A stretch of 64,000 bases of DNA from Rhipidocladum racemiflorum (taxonomy: Eukaryota > Streptophyta > Magnoliopsida > Poales > Poaceae): assembly GCA_036346355.1 (NCBI GenBank), contig CM070592.1, positions 34,829,230 to 34,893,229 of the forward strand. Direction: 5' to 3'. Below are positions 11,533 to 22,253 of this stretch, in pieces. Within the stretch, counting starts at the first letter, position 1. Each line of letters begins with the position of its first letter. Below the pieces are notes generated by a model, which was not told the origin of the DNA, ran no database searches, and saw only the letters and a program-made list of their open reading frames with translations. The translations under genes and the position numbers were made by a program.

Positions 11533-13047
11533 ACCCTTGCCTCAACACAATACCAGTTGAAGAGGAGATTACGCCAGCTTTGGAGGAGGAACTCCAAGAG
11601 GACCCGACTACTTAGGGATGCGAGCCCGATCGATTGCCTGTGGTATCTTGGATGGCGCCACAGTTTATTTGATTTTCATTCTTTGTTATTTCTCTTTGAA
11701 TAAGTTTCGCCTTGCGAGGCATATATTTGTAACTTGGCCATAAGGTCAAGTAACCAGTTTGGTTATTTAAATAAAGTACTTTGTTGGTATCGATTGGTAT
11801 GATTGTGATATTTACCGATGTTAAGACTGTGTGCACTAGCGCGTTCCTGGACTAGTGCTGAATACACAGAGGGTCCGGATTTGCAAATTCGGGGTCCCGA
11901 CAATGCACTAGTGATTAATTGTGATGACTGTTATTACTTAAATTCAATAATGCAAGTTATACCTGCCTCCACCCTGTGGTTTCATGTCATAATTTATATT
12001 AATATAAACAATCTTAGCTTCTTGAATTCGCAGAATAAAATAAGAATGAATCATAAAGAATAGGAGTAAGGTGTCCAACTATTAATCAGTAGTTAAGACT
12101 GTAGCGTAGAAATAGCACGCTCGCATGCTTGTTTGGTGTAATGTTTGTTATTTGATTTTCCATCTGATTTCCTTTTGCCCTTATTGAAAGTGTTATTTGC
12201 TATTTGTTATTCTTTTCTGTTATACCGACGTGTAGAATCCGACGTCTCGGACTTTGTCGTCGACAATCTCAAGATTACATCTTCGACTCGTCGCTAAAGA
12301 CAACAAATAGCAAGGCAAGCACCCCTTGATCATATTGATCCTAATTTTTCATAATTAACTAAAATGTTATTTAAAACTTGCCTGCATATGCTATGTTCCA
12401 TAAAACTATTTTTGGGTACTGGTAGATATACCTTATCATTGATAAATTTCCTCAATTGGCATTGATATGTGAACCTTGATAACCCTAGCTCATGGATAGA
12501 CACTTAATGTCAAAATGGGTATATTCGATTATTACTTGCATATGCTTAGCCATGCTTTAGACTGGCAACACGAACAGATGGTTATACTGTTCGTGAAGAA
12601 CTTAAATTGTAGACATGATGAACTCTGTTCATGGACATGTTGAAATATTGTGATTATTGAAACTTTCTTTTTCTGAAAACAAAACTATGATTTTGATGCG
12701 GGTGATTATTGGCAATAGCCGGAAGTGCAATTAATGATACGCGTAGATAGGGGGAGATCTATCGCCCGTGTCGTATAAGAACCGAGCTGATGTGTTGTTT
12801 CTAGGCCAAGATAACCGTACATCCACAAGTGTTGGGATGGGGCAGCCTTAACCAATTAAAATTATTTGGAACTAGCTTTGCACATTGGTAGGCAGTTGTA
12901 GCACGGGCATTCCGGATATAGGTTTGCTCGAGGGAGGTGTCATCACCGAGGTGTTGGCATCTGCCGTTGTAACGGTGTACGCCTGGCTATGAATTTGGGG
13001 CTGTTATTATTCCTGGTGGGTCACTGACTCCGGAATTTCTATTCCTG

Positions 13048-14007
13048 ACGGGTCGACAAACCCAGATGGTTGTTGGCAGTAGACCGTTTCCTCAAGATGT
13101 CCTTGAAGGAAGGCGTTCTTCACGTCAAGTTGATGGATAGGCCAAGCGTGGGAGGCAGCAATGGCAAGGATGACCCGAATGGTTGAGGGTTTGAAGACCG
13201 GGCTGGAAGTCTCATCGTAGTCCATGCCATGCTGCTGCGAGTAGCCACAGACAACCCAACGCGCCTTATGGCGAGCCAAGGTGCCATCCGAGTGATACTT
13301 GTGTTTGAAAATCCACTTGCCGGTCACGACATTAGCGTTGGGAGGTCGAGGGACAAGGCGCTAGGTGCCATTGGCAACCAGAGCTTTGTACTTTTCAATC
13401 ATCGTAGTACGCCAGTTGGTGTCGGCGAGCGCACTGCGGCAGGTCGCCGGTATTGGAGAGATGGGGACGTGTGTCGCCGAGAGGTTGAGCCGGGTGACTG
13501 GCTTGACAATGCCGGCCCGCGCGCGAGTTGTCATTTGATGTGGCCCAGGGGTCGGGCATGGCACTATGGGTGCGGCCGACCCTGGTGGTGGAGGGGCAAC
13601 CACGATCTGTGGATCCACAAAGTGCTGGGTCGGCGGAGTGGGGCTAATCAGCAGGCGCTCGCCCGTGGCCACATCAATCGTGGTGATGGGCGCCATTGGA
13701 GTCCGTGATGGCGATCGCTCGACGTCCAGAGACGGAGCTACCGCGACGGGTGGTAGGGGCTCAACGTCCAGGTGTGATGGCCCGCCCGTGGCCATAGCGC
13801 GCATGGTGAGGGGCGCTGCTGGAACATTGGGAGCCGATGGCGAGGGCGATCACTCGACGTCAGTTGGCGACGGAGCTACAGCGGAGGGGGGCAGCATCTC
13901 AACGTCCGGGTGGGACAGAACTCCTGCGACGGAGAGCCGCGGTCGCTCGAGTCTGGAAGAGACGGAGCTCCCGCAGGAAGAGTGGCCGTAGTCACAGTGG
14001 GGAATAC
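13048..14007 (-). pseudogene. copia-1 fragment: RT start and upstream linker (left copy)
   Basis: The minus strand encodes the start of a Ty1/copia reverse transcriptase (WIFKHKYHSDGTLARHKARW, LDVKNAFLQGHLEE) preceded by the Pro/Thr-rich linker (YKALVANGTW and upstream). The C-terminal part was deleted with right-copy 37383-40625: the frame stops at the junction with LTR-B at 13047, where only about one base is shared. The copia-2 5' LTR is inserted at the other end (TSD TAGAG at 14008-14012). It is non-functional. Fuller copy: 39714-41588. Confidence 0.85.
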
Positions 14008-14012
14008 TAGAG

Positions 14013-14345
14013 TGTTGAATAAGTCCAGGGTCTCGATATTGGTTTTGTTAATCTCATCGTAATTGAGTTCGTGTTTGAACACGTCCCAGGATAGCCGAGG
14101 CTGTGCGTCTCTTTCGGATCGTTGAATAAGCACTAATGGTTGTGCGTTCTTGTCGCATACGTAGTGGCGTACTAACCGCTATTATTAGCACTTACATTTG
14201 TCTTTAAATAGTTGTTATTTCTACATGGAATAACACCGCATGATTCTGTAATGACACCAAACACCTGAGTCATTAGTGTTCATCAGTGTTCTTGAGTGCG
14301 CAACCGTGAGCTCACCAGCGACTGAGATCGTAGTGAGCTCTGACA
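14013..14345 (+). mobile_element. copia-2 5' LTR (left copy)
   Basis: The LTR runs TGTTGAATAAG...GAGCTCTGACA, preceded by TSD TAGAG and followed by a tRNA-Met-type primer site TGGTATCAGAG at 14348-14358. It is homologous to 41589-41918 and 46845-47154. The left copy of copia-2 has lost its 3' part, so only this LTR remains. Confidence 0.9.
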
Positions 14346-14382
14346 TTTGGTATCAGAGTGATAACCGTTCCGGGAACCAGTG

Positions 14383-15310
14383 ATGTCGGTGCATTCGTTC
14401 CGCTCCACTCCAGCGTTCGGAGAAAGGTCTCCGTCCCCGCCTCTGAGATGTCGGCTAGATCATTCCCCGAAGCCACGGCGAGGATGCCGACGCGAAGGAG
14501 GTGACGTTGTCGAGCGTGTCGTCAAGGAGTCAAGTGGCGGCACCATCCAGTAACCCACGCTCACACGCACCAACTACTCAGAGTGGGCATTGTTGATGCG
14601 AGTGAATCTGGAGGCTGCGGGGCTGTGGCACGCCGTCGAGCCAGAGGAGGGAGACAACATCCAGTACCGTGAGGATAGGCTCGCCCTGGCGGCAATCCTA
14701 AGGTCAGTACCATCAGACATGCTGGCCTCGCTTGGTAAATAGCGGACAGCGGCCTTCGGCCTAGAACGCGGTGAAGACCGTCCGCGTCGGCGTGCAGCGC
14801 GTCCGTGAAGCCAACGCACGACAACTGCTCAAGGAGTTTGGCGAGATTACCTTCAAGGAAGGGGAAACCGTCGACGACTTCTCCCTGCGCATCATTGGCT
14901 TGGCCAACAACATCCGCACCCTTGGCGGTGACATCATCGACGCTGAAGTTGTGAAGAAAATGCTCCAGGTCATCCCCGATCACCTGGAACAGATCGCCTA
15001 CTCCATCGAGACTCTTCTCGATGTTGACGAGCTGTCGATCAAGGAGGTCACCGGCCGACTTCGCGCTATCAAGCAGCGGAAGAAGAAGGCGGTGACTCCC
15101 ATGGCTCCGGTCTACGACAAGCAGGGGCGCCTCCTCATGGTGGAGGAAGATTGGATGGCCTGCCTCAAGCTGCGTGGCGGCGGCGGGACCTCCGGAAGTG
15201 GCAAGAAGCGCGGGAAGACCCGGCGCGGCCGCGGCGGTAGCAGCAAGATGGGAGATTCACGCGCGAGCGGTGATGGTTGGCCGAAGTCAGAGGATGCAGT
15301 GAATCGATGA
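14383..15310 (+). pseudogene. copia-2 gag (left copy, broken)
   Basis: The first segment (14383-14742) has TNYSEWALLMRVNLEAAGLW, a UBN2/retrotran-gag type start. After disruptions near 14550 and 14745 the frame continues at 14771-15310 with EGETVDDFSLRIIGLANNI and VTGRLRAIKQRKK. The CCHC zinc knuckle expected after the basic Gly/Arg tract is missing, and the frame stops at 15308. The lesion is shared with the right copy, so it predates the duplication. Confidence 0.8.
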
Positions 15311-15669
15311 CTGGGGCGCGCTCCGCCTTCTCCGACCTCGATGCCGGCGTCTGCGGCTCCGTCAAGTTCGGCGACGGCTCTGTTGTTGAGATCGAGGGGT
15401 GCGGCACCATCGTTTTCGACTGCAAGAATGGAGAGCATCGCGCGTTGACTGGGGTGTACTTCATACCCCGGCTGACGGCCAACATTGTTAGCATCGGCCA
15501 GATGGACAAGTCCGGCTGCCGAGTGGAGATCGACTCTGGCCTCCTCCGCATCTTCGATGGTCAACGTAAGTTACTCACGCAGGTGCGACGCTCGGAATCG
15601 TGCCTGTACATCTTGGAATCAGATCGGCCCGGCCAGCGTGCTGGCGGCTCCTTTGCCGAGGCGGCCTAG
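15307..15669 (+). pseudogene. copia-2 protease remnant (left copy)
   Basis: The frame resumes at MTGARSAFSDL and carries VKFGDGSVVEIEG and the VYFIPRLTANIVSIGQM segment of copia proteases. The catalytic D-[ST]-G-A motif that normally lies just before HMTG is absent: the sequence passes straight from the gag tail to MTGAR. The same deletion is in the right copy. The frame ends at 15669 with a TAG in place of TGG. Confidence 0.75.
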
Positions 15670-16428
15670 CTATGGCATGGGCGGTACGGCCACCTCGGTT
15701 TCGATAACTTGTGCAAACTTGCACAGGAGGGGCTAGTGCGTGGGCTGCCGCCACTGGAAAAAGTGAACCAGGTGTGCGATGGATGCCTCGCTGGGAAGCA
15801 GAGGCGCACACCATTCCCGCATCAGGCTCGCCGACGTGCAACTCAAATCCTGGACCCGCATAAGGTAGTCACATACGCTGAGCCCTTTGTTCCTTTACCT
15901 GAGTTACTGGCCGTAAAAAATGATGAGTACGACCAACTGCCTCGGCATCAGGTGGTCCGGTCCAGTCAACAATTCGAGTTTACACTTGGGGGGTAGGATG
16001 CCAGTTATCACAATTGGCACAACCCTAGCGCTGCGTCGGCCAATAACGTTAATTGGGCTGATAAAATTTCTGCCATCTTGAGGGATCAATTCGGCTTACA
16101 GCCCAAGGGGAAGGTAATCGGCTATAGAAAGTTGTACCCCGATTACATAGATCGTATGCCTTATCCGCACAATTACAAGATTCTTGATTTTGCCAAATTT
16201 TCAAGAGATGACTCTGTCACCACCCTTGAGCACGTCGGACGATTCATTGCCAAGTGTGGCAAAGCGGCCCAGTCGGAGTTACGCCGATCATCACTTGATA
16301 TTGGCTTTGATCGACTTTACGATTTTTCACCTTATCGATTGCAGGTCAAATCGATTATCACGCTAGAACTAGGTGTTCGACTGGTGCGTTGAAGTTAGAA
16401 ACCCTACCTCAAGTTTTTAGCATCAACA
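15670..16428 (+). mobile_element. Recombinant junction: copia-2 joined to chimeric non-autonomous element
   Basis: From 15671 a copia GAG-pre-integrase segment (WHGRYGHLGFDNLCKLAQEG ... CDGCLAGKQRR) runs to CTGGAC at about 15853 and then, as at 56063, switches to a gypsy-type gag (YPDYIDRMPYPHNY, FAKFSRDDSVTTLEHVGRFI) and ends with the LTR end TTTTTAGCATCAACA at 16428. Left of 15671 it follows copia-2; from 15749 it matches the element at 55880-56637, including the CCG variant in LPPLEK. The crossover therefore lies within about 80 bp. The flank ATTTC (16429-16433) is one target duplication of the chimeric element. Confidence 0.88.
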
Positions 16429-16723
16429 ATTTCTCTCGGAGGTCCTGGTTCATCTTGGTACTCCCAGGGTGGATTGAAAGTGGAGTTTCATGAGCCTCTT
16501 TCAAGATCATTTCTTTGATTTCTTGATCATCTGGGACGTACACTTGTCGTCCACGCATGATCAGTCCATCAGACCTTTCAGAAAACTCCGAAGACGCGCT
16601 TTCTTCCAACTTGCATTTAATCTCGGTCATTTCTTCATATTTGAGCTGAGCGGCTTTGATTTGAGACTCAAGAGTGAGTTGTAGAGTTAACGCTGTGACA
16701 AACCCTTCTTCATCCACTTCCAA
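16429..16723 (-). pseudogene. gypsy-A integrase zinc-binding part (left copy)
   Basis: The minus strand has HETPLSIHPGSTKMNQDL then REK, the start of the Ty3/gypsy integrase HHCC domain. It is cut by the chimeric element at 16429 just before the WWPG motif; in the right copy WWPGMKRDI continues on the far side of that element (55088 downward). The rest of integrase was lost in this copy. Confidence 0.85.
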
Positions 16724-16756
16724 ATTGAGTCTATGAAATGCATCGAGCAGCTGAGG

Positions 16757-17182
16757 CTATCTGATGAAAGATAACGCCTTAACAGTGCGTAGCATGCAAC
16801 TAAGTGCATCCGCTACCACATTTGCCCTACCCAGGTGATAATGAATTCCCATATCGTAATCCTTGATTAACTCCAGCCACCGGCGCGGTCTCAAGTTCAG
16901 ATCTGGTTGAGTGAAGAAGTATTTCAGGCTCTTGTGGTTAGTATATATCTGACATCGGTTACCGATGAGATAATGATGCCACAATTTGAGAGCGTGAACT
17001 ACTACTACCAATTCCAAATCATGGGTTGGATAATTGGCTTCGTGAGGCTTTAGCTGACGTGAGGCATATACCACAACCTTACCTTCCTGCATCAATACAC
17101 AACCGAGACCTTGACAAGATGCATCACAATACACGTCAAAGTTTTTGTGTACGTCAGGCAGAACGAGTATTGGAGCAGTCAT
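16757..17182 (-). pseudogene. gypsy-A RNase H (left copy)
   Basis: The frame holds FDVYCDASCQGLGCVLMQ, THDLEL, YTNHKSLKYFF and ANVVADALS, the standard Ty3/gypsy RNase H pattern with the catalytic Asp of DAS and Glu of LEL visible; the usual YTDHKSL carries Asn (YTNHKSL). It is separated from RT by a frameshift near 17180. Confidence 0.87.
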
Positions 17183-18003
17183 GAGTTTCTGCTTAACTCT
17201 TGAAAGCTTGCCTCACAAGCTGATGACCACTCAAACTTCTTCTCCTTTTTGAGTAATTCAGTCATTGGCTTAGCAATCCTAGAAAAGTTCTTAATGAATC
17301 GCTGATAGTAACCGGCGAATCCAAGGAAACTTCGGATCTCAAGAACAGTCCAAGGCTGCTCCCAAGCGAGCACATCTTGCACCTTGCTCGGATCAACTGC
17401 AACTCTTCCTTTGGAGAGAACATGACCAAGAAATGCGACTTCTTTGAACCAGAACTCACATTTGCTAAACTTGGCATACAACCGATGCTCGCAGAGCTTA
17501 TCGAGCACCATGCGCAAGTGAAGTTCATGCTCTTGTTCACTCCGGGAATAAATAAGAATATCATCAATGAACACCACCACAAATTTGTACAGGTACTCCA
17601 TGAACACTTTATTCATGAGATTCATGAATGTGGCGAATGCATTGATGAGTCCAAATGAAAACTCATTGTACTCGTACAAGCCGTAACGAGTAGTCAACGC
17701 AGTCTTCTGAATATTCTTTGGTCGGATTTTGAGTTGAAAATAGCCGAGTCTCAAGTCAATCTTAGAGAAGACCTGAGCTTCACTGAACTGGTCAAACATA
17801 TCATCAATCTGAGGAAGAGGATACTTATTCTTAATGGTGACTTCGTTCAAGGACCGATAATCAACGCACATGCGCATACTACCGCCTTTCTTCTTGACGA
17901 ATAACACCGAACTACCCCATGGAGACGAGCTAAGGTGAACAAAACCCTTGACTAACTGCTCCTTGAGCTGCTTCGTCAACTCCACCATCTCATCAGGGGG
18001 CAT
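17179..18003 (-). pseudogene. gypsy-A reverse transcriptase (left copy)
   Basis: About 274 residues with VDYRSLNEVTIKNKYPLP, FSKIDLR, the catalytic VVFIDDILIYS and FLGHVLSKG. This is a chromovirus-like Ty3/gypsy RT on the minus strand. GLINAFATF replaces the usual GL[TI]NAPATF, so the conserved Pro is lost. Upstream the frame is closed at 18004 and continues in another frame into protease, so no gag-pol polyprotein could be made. Confidence 0.88.
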
Positions 18004-18434
18004 GTGATATGGTCACTTAGAAATGGGCGCAGTTCTGGGTAGTAGGTCAATAACAAACTCCAAGTCTCGGTCAGGATGCAATCTCGGTAACTCCTCAGGG
18101 AATACATCGGGATACTCACAAACCACCGGCACTTGGCTTATCTCTGGAACAGAAAGAGAACTGAGAGATGCTTTCGGTGTGGTGGGTGACTAGAGGAATA
18201 ATTGACTTGAATGCCATCCGGATTCACTAGAGAAACATAACGGTTAGCGCAATCGTTGCGTCCCTGGTTTTTGGACAACCAATCCATACCCATGATAACA
18301 TCGAGCCCTAGGGTGTCAATCTGGATGAGATCACCCCAAAAATTAACTCCATTGATTGCAATGGGAATTCCCAGGCAAATGTGCTCGGCTCGCAGAACTG
18401 AGCCTGGAGAATAGAGTAGCATCGGACTTCTCAA
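18004..18434 (-). pseudogene. gypsy-A protease C-terminal part (left copy)
   Basis: The minus strand encodes PMLLYSPGSVLRAEHICLGI, LDVIMGMDWLSKNQG and, in a second frame, PDVFPEELPRL-type residues leading into RT. The active-site DSGASH motif is in the preceding frame (about 18480-18500); a frameshift between DSGASHHS and the expected FISSRF separates them. The right copy has a different lesion at the same place (a 2-nt deletion). Confidence 0.8.
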
Positions 18435-19712
18435 TTGGCTATTCTTGATCTTCTGATTCTTAACGAATCTTGAGGAAATGAATGATGCGATGCACCAGAG
18501 TCAAACAAAACCATTGTGGGAGCTGAATGCACAAGAAATGTACCAAGCACCACATCTGGCGCGTTGCTCGCTTCTTCAATTGTCACAAGGTTGAGGCGGC
18601 CACGGGCTTGACTCTGAGCGGATCTTTGGCCTGAACAACCTCCTTGGTGGTCTCCGCATCTACTCGCGGGACCTTGAGGATGAACGGGGGCACTTTGACC
18701 TTGGGGATGAGCTGCCACTAGACGCCTGTTCGGACAAACATTGGCAAAATATCCCTTCTCACCACAAGCGTAGCAAGTGAGAGCACCCATCTGATCTTGC
18801 ACTCCGCGAGACTGCCCTCCACGATTAGGAGACTGAACCACAGGGGGAGCAAGTCGAGGGGTAATCCCTTGAAGTCTTGAAGGCGAAGATGCAATAGACT
18901 GAGCGTTGGCGGCTTGCCCAGAGCGTGACCTTGAAGGACCAGCGCTAGCTAACATTCGGGCCAGCCACTTGCGGTTTTGACTTTCTGAAACCGCTTTCGC
19001 GCTATCCTCAATGCGAATCGCCTTATCCACCAACACTTGCATAATGGGTATATCATGAGTTGCGAGTGAGTGCTTGATCTCTTCATTGAGATGTTCTCGA
19101 AAATGAGAAACTTTTCGGGCCTCAGTCGGGATCTCTTCCGTAACATAGCGGGCCAGGTAGTTGAACTTGTGGAGATAGTCCATAGCTGACATGGACCCTT
19201 GCTTGAGATTATAAAATTCTGGTTTCTTGATCTCCATCAAGCTCGAAGGAATGTGTGCTGCACAGAAGGCTCCTTTGAAGTCTTCCCAGGTGGTGACTTG
19301 GCCAGGTGGGCGAATTGCCTTGAAACTGTCGCACCAAGCTGCAACAGCACCTTGAAGATAGTAGGCAGCATACTACACCTTTTCCTCGTCATTACACCTT
19401 GCGAGATCGAGCTTGCACTCGATGTCACGAAGCCAATCATCAGCATCCAGAGGATCAGTCGCTGACGAAAAGCTCGGTGGGCGAGTCCGCTGAACTCAGC
19501 TAGACGAGACTGCTGCTGCATAGCTACCGTTTCGTCGTAGGCTGTGGTGTTACAATTCTCTGTGCCTTGCACCAGTTGTGCTTCCTTTTCAAGTCTTTGC
19601 CTCCTCTTGTGCTTTCCCGCCGGGTGTGCGATCCACTAGGACCACCCACTAGCGCACTTGAATGTTGGGTCTCGTGGCTCCAAGACCTCGGATGCATCGG
19701 ACTAGGAGGCAC
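18431..19712 (-). pseudogene. gypsy-A gag with zinc knuckle (left copy)
   Basis: The main frame (18431-19240, 269 residues) contains the retrotransposon gag core (MEIKKPEFYNLKQGSMSAMD, YLHKFNYLARY) and a CCHC knuckle CYACGEKGYFANVC, then DAPDVVLGTF-like spacer and the DSGA protease start. Upstream to about 19712 the gag continues through shifted frames (LAEFSGLAHRAF and others). Capsid and nucleocapsid functions are inferred from the family. Confidence 0.85.
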
Positions 19713-20297
19713 CGGTCTGGTACTTCCTCCGCATGCTCACTACTCTCATGGGCAGCGCCACCTGCCATGAGCGCACGGGTCAAGCGTCCTTTCGGCATCC
19801 TATTACACATAATGGCTGAGCATTTCATGCAATAGATGAGGCAAAGACTTGAAAAGGAAGCACAACAAACACAGCCAGATCGGTTTCGCACTCTTAAATT
19901 CACAATCAGAAATCGTGAACACTAGAATGCAGACGATGAGAACTGATTCACAATTGTGATAGCATTAACGATGACAGTTTGGTACACCTTAACGTACACA
20001 AATACTTGATTACAAGCATCGTCGATCACCATCGCCCATTCCCACTAAGTCCTTTAGGGCCAAAACTACAACTTCCGCTAGCCCATAATTACGACAAAAA
20101 TGAGCTCGGTACTAAGTACTTCGCACTAAGACCTAGATGTCGCCACTCCTGGGGGCAACATTGGGAACATCTGGAGCAACAGGCGGCGAGGATGGATCAG
20201 CACGCATCATAAGCACATACTAACATCCACCAAAGATGATATTTCGCCATTGGACCGGGTTCAGGAGGGCTTCTGAAGATGCGACTGTGACGCGGCG

Positions 20298-20834
20298 TCA
20301 ACGGCTTCCTACCGACATTCGTGCCTGACGGACAACTCGGCGATAAGCACCGAAGGGACGTGGAAGATCCTTTTCCAGGTCACAGGCACTGAACTCCCCA
20401 AACATGATTTCATTAGAGAAGAACCCATGTTGGAGAAGCGGCGTCATGTGCGACTCTAGTTGAGATACCCAGCGATGAGCGAGAATTAGCTCTTCATGAA
20501 GGTGTAGGAGGTACCAATCAAAAGACCTCACTAAGCCGACAAGCCAAGCAATCGCCAGATCCATCGCGGCATCCACCGGCATTTAGATGTTATCCAGACG
20601 GCCCTGCTCACGGGAGGGATAGTAGGGAAACAACTGCGCGAACTCCAAAACATCGTGGCGAAGGCGGAGAATAGTGACGTACGCTCCATCGAGCACAGCC
20701 GCCAAAGGGCTCGGCGCCATCCCATGATAGCATCGAACAGCCTCTCCATCATGACGCCCACGAATGGACACTTCTGTGATGTACAACGAGGAGGCTGGGC
20801 TGACTCCAGCGCATGAAATGAGGTACTTCGGCTG
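20298..20834 (-). pseudogene. Accessory open frame between gypsy-A PBS and gag
   Basis: Two adjacent minus-strand frames (20583-20834 and 20298-20582) read LAAVLDGAYVTILRLRHDVL, FPYYPSREQG, stop, then MPVDAAMDLAIAWLVGLVRS. From memory this resembles accessory ORFs of some grass gypsy elements (the F-x-YYP-x-R signature), but I cannot name it. It lies between the primer site and gag, with solo LTR-E at its upstream edge. Between 19713 and 20297 I see only leader-like sequence. Confidence 0.4.
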
Positions 20835-21165
20835 GTACGTGAAGGACCATGTGGAGGTCCATCCTTGTTTGTGATGAGTATTTGATTTGTTTTGAGCTTG
20901 GGTTGCTCAGGTTTGAGTTTGATTTGATTTGGATTTGACATGGATTTCAAATTGAAAGTATTTTGTTTTGCGCCGGACCAAGGAACCAAGTAACAGAGAG
21001 TTTTTCCATTTGCACCGGACCAAGTTAGGAATGACTTTACACTTGTGTCAGACCATCTCTTTTGCATCGGGTCAAGAAACAGAGAGTTTCACGTTTGCAC
21101 CGGACCAAAAAGGTTTACAAACAGAGAGTTTCACGTTTACGTCGGACCAAGTAGTTTTACAAATA

Positions 21166-21750
21166 GAGAAAATCGCATTCACGACAGACCGTTCTGAAAT
21201 TTGCGATTTTGGAGGTCTTCCCGGGCTCGAAAAATTATTTGGTCTACATGAAAGTTGTAGAGAATTTCGATATGCATCTTTTTCATGTTGACAAGTTTTT
21301 CATTTGAGCAACATAAAAAATCACAGAAAATCGGGAAGGCAAGGGCATTTGCGACGGACCCGAAAATTGCATTCGCGACAGACCGTTCTGTAATTCGCGA
21401 TTTTGGAGGTCTTACCTTGCTTGAAAAATTATTTGGTCTACATAAAAGTTGTAGATAATTTCAAGGCTCATCTTTTTCATGTTGACAAGTTTTTCATTTG
21501 AGAAACATAAAAAATCACAGAAAATCGGAGGGTAAGCGCATTTACGACGGACCAAAACTTGTTCGCATCGGACCGTTCTGTAATTCACGATTTTGGAGGT
21601 TTTCCCGTGCTCAAAAAATTATTTGGTCTACATGAAAGTTGTATAGAATTTCGAGGCGCATCTTTTTCATGTTGACAAGTTTTCATTTGAGCAACATAAA
21701 AAATCATAAAAAATCGGGAAGATAAGTGCATTCGCAAAGGACCAAAAATG
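21166..21750 (+). repeat. Three ~190-bp tandem repeats in LTR-E
   Basis: The word GACCGTTCTG recurs at about 21187, 21381 and 21571 (spacing 194 and 190 bp), each followed by GATTTTGGAGGT, ATTATTTGGTCTACAT, AAAGTTGTA and CATGTTGACAAG. A shorter GGACCAA word also recurs across 20975-21160. The array sits in U3, upstream of the TATA box. Confidence 0.85.
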
Positions 21751-22245
21751 ATGGTCTGCCGTAGATGCTTTGTGCTCTGTTGAGCTTTGACGAAAATTTA
21801 ATATTATTCTTGAGCAATGCTATGTGATGTGTTTTCCTTGTTTATGATGGATGCAGGGCTCTGTTTGGTGGTCATGGTAAGGCGAAGGGAGGTCGGAACT
21901 AGGCAAGCGTTAGGAGGTTCAAGATGGCCGGAGGTCGCCAGAAGATGGCCGGAGATGGAGCCAGTGCAGTCCAAGGAGGCAAGGAGACAAAGTGTCTGCT
22001 AAGCTTGAGGCTTTTTAGGTCTAGTAGACCAAGGTGTTGTTGGTCTTTAGAGCTAAAGTAGTGGTCAAGTTAGCTTTTGTGAGAGGGTTGTTGGACTGAT
22101 CACTTAAAGATGCTTTGAGAAAGCATGTGTAAAAGTGAAGCAGTGCAACCCATGTGAGAGAAAGTGTGGGATCAAATCTTGACCCTTGGAAGTTAGCTTA
22201 GGGTTGAAGCAAGACATCCAAGGGTGGGAATTGATCCTAGAACAC

Positions 22246-22253
22246 TATAAATA
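22246..22253 (+). promoter_or_regulatory. TATA box of LTR-E
   Basis: TATAAATA followed by GAGGGGAAGGGG, upstream of a CT-rich start region; typical plant LTR promoter placement. Confidence 0.6.

Larger units (their letters stand above)
8418..11902 (+). mobile_element. LTR-C, 3.49-kb solo LTR
   Basis: The element starts TGTAACACCCC and ends GGTCCCGACA, with a perfect 5-bp duplication ATGCA at 8413-8417 and 11903-11907. The right copy (near 36241) is the empty site with a single ATGCA, which fixes both ends exactly. There is no internal region, so it is a solo LTR left by LTR-LTR recombination. It has a GC-rich leader (8700-9900) with a TATTTAA-type start region near 9020, a strong donor CTCG|GTGAGT at 9385, a GC donor at 10366 and a palindrome at 11518. 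It is of the Ty3/gypsy long-LTR type. It inserted after the segmental duplication. Confidence 0.93.
5705..13047 (+). mobile_element. LTR-B solo LTR, left copy, interrupted and truncated
   Basis: It starts TGTAACATCCC after the target duplication CTTTG (5700-5704). It is interrupted by LTR-C at 8418-11902 and cut off at 13047, where a 3.24-kb deletion joins it to copia-1. The complete version is right-copy 33527-38476. Much of 7200-8400 is AT-rich intron-like U5 sequence without genes. Confidence 0.88.

Noticed and set aside
13229..13991. Plus-strand frames of 140-160 codons opposite copia-1
   Set aside because: They are shadows of the minus-strand copia RT and linker; no independent motif.
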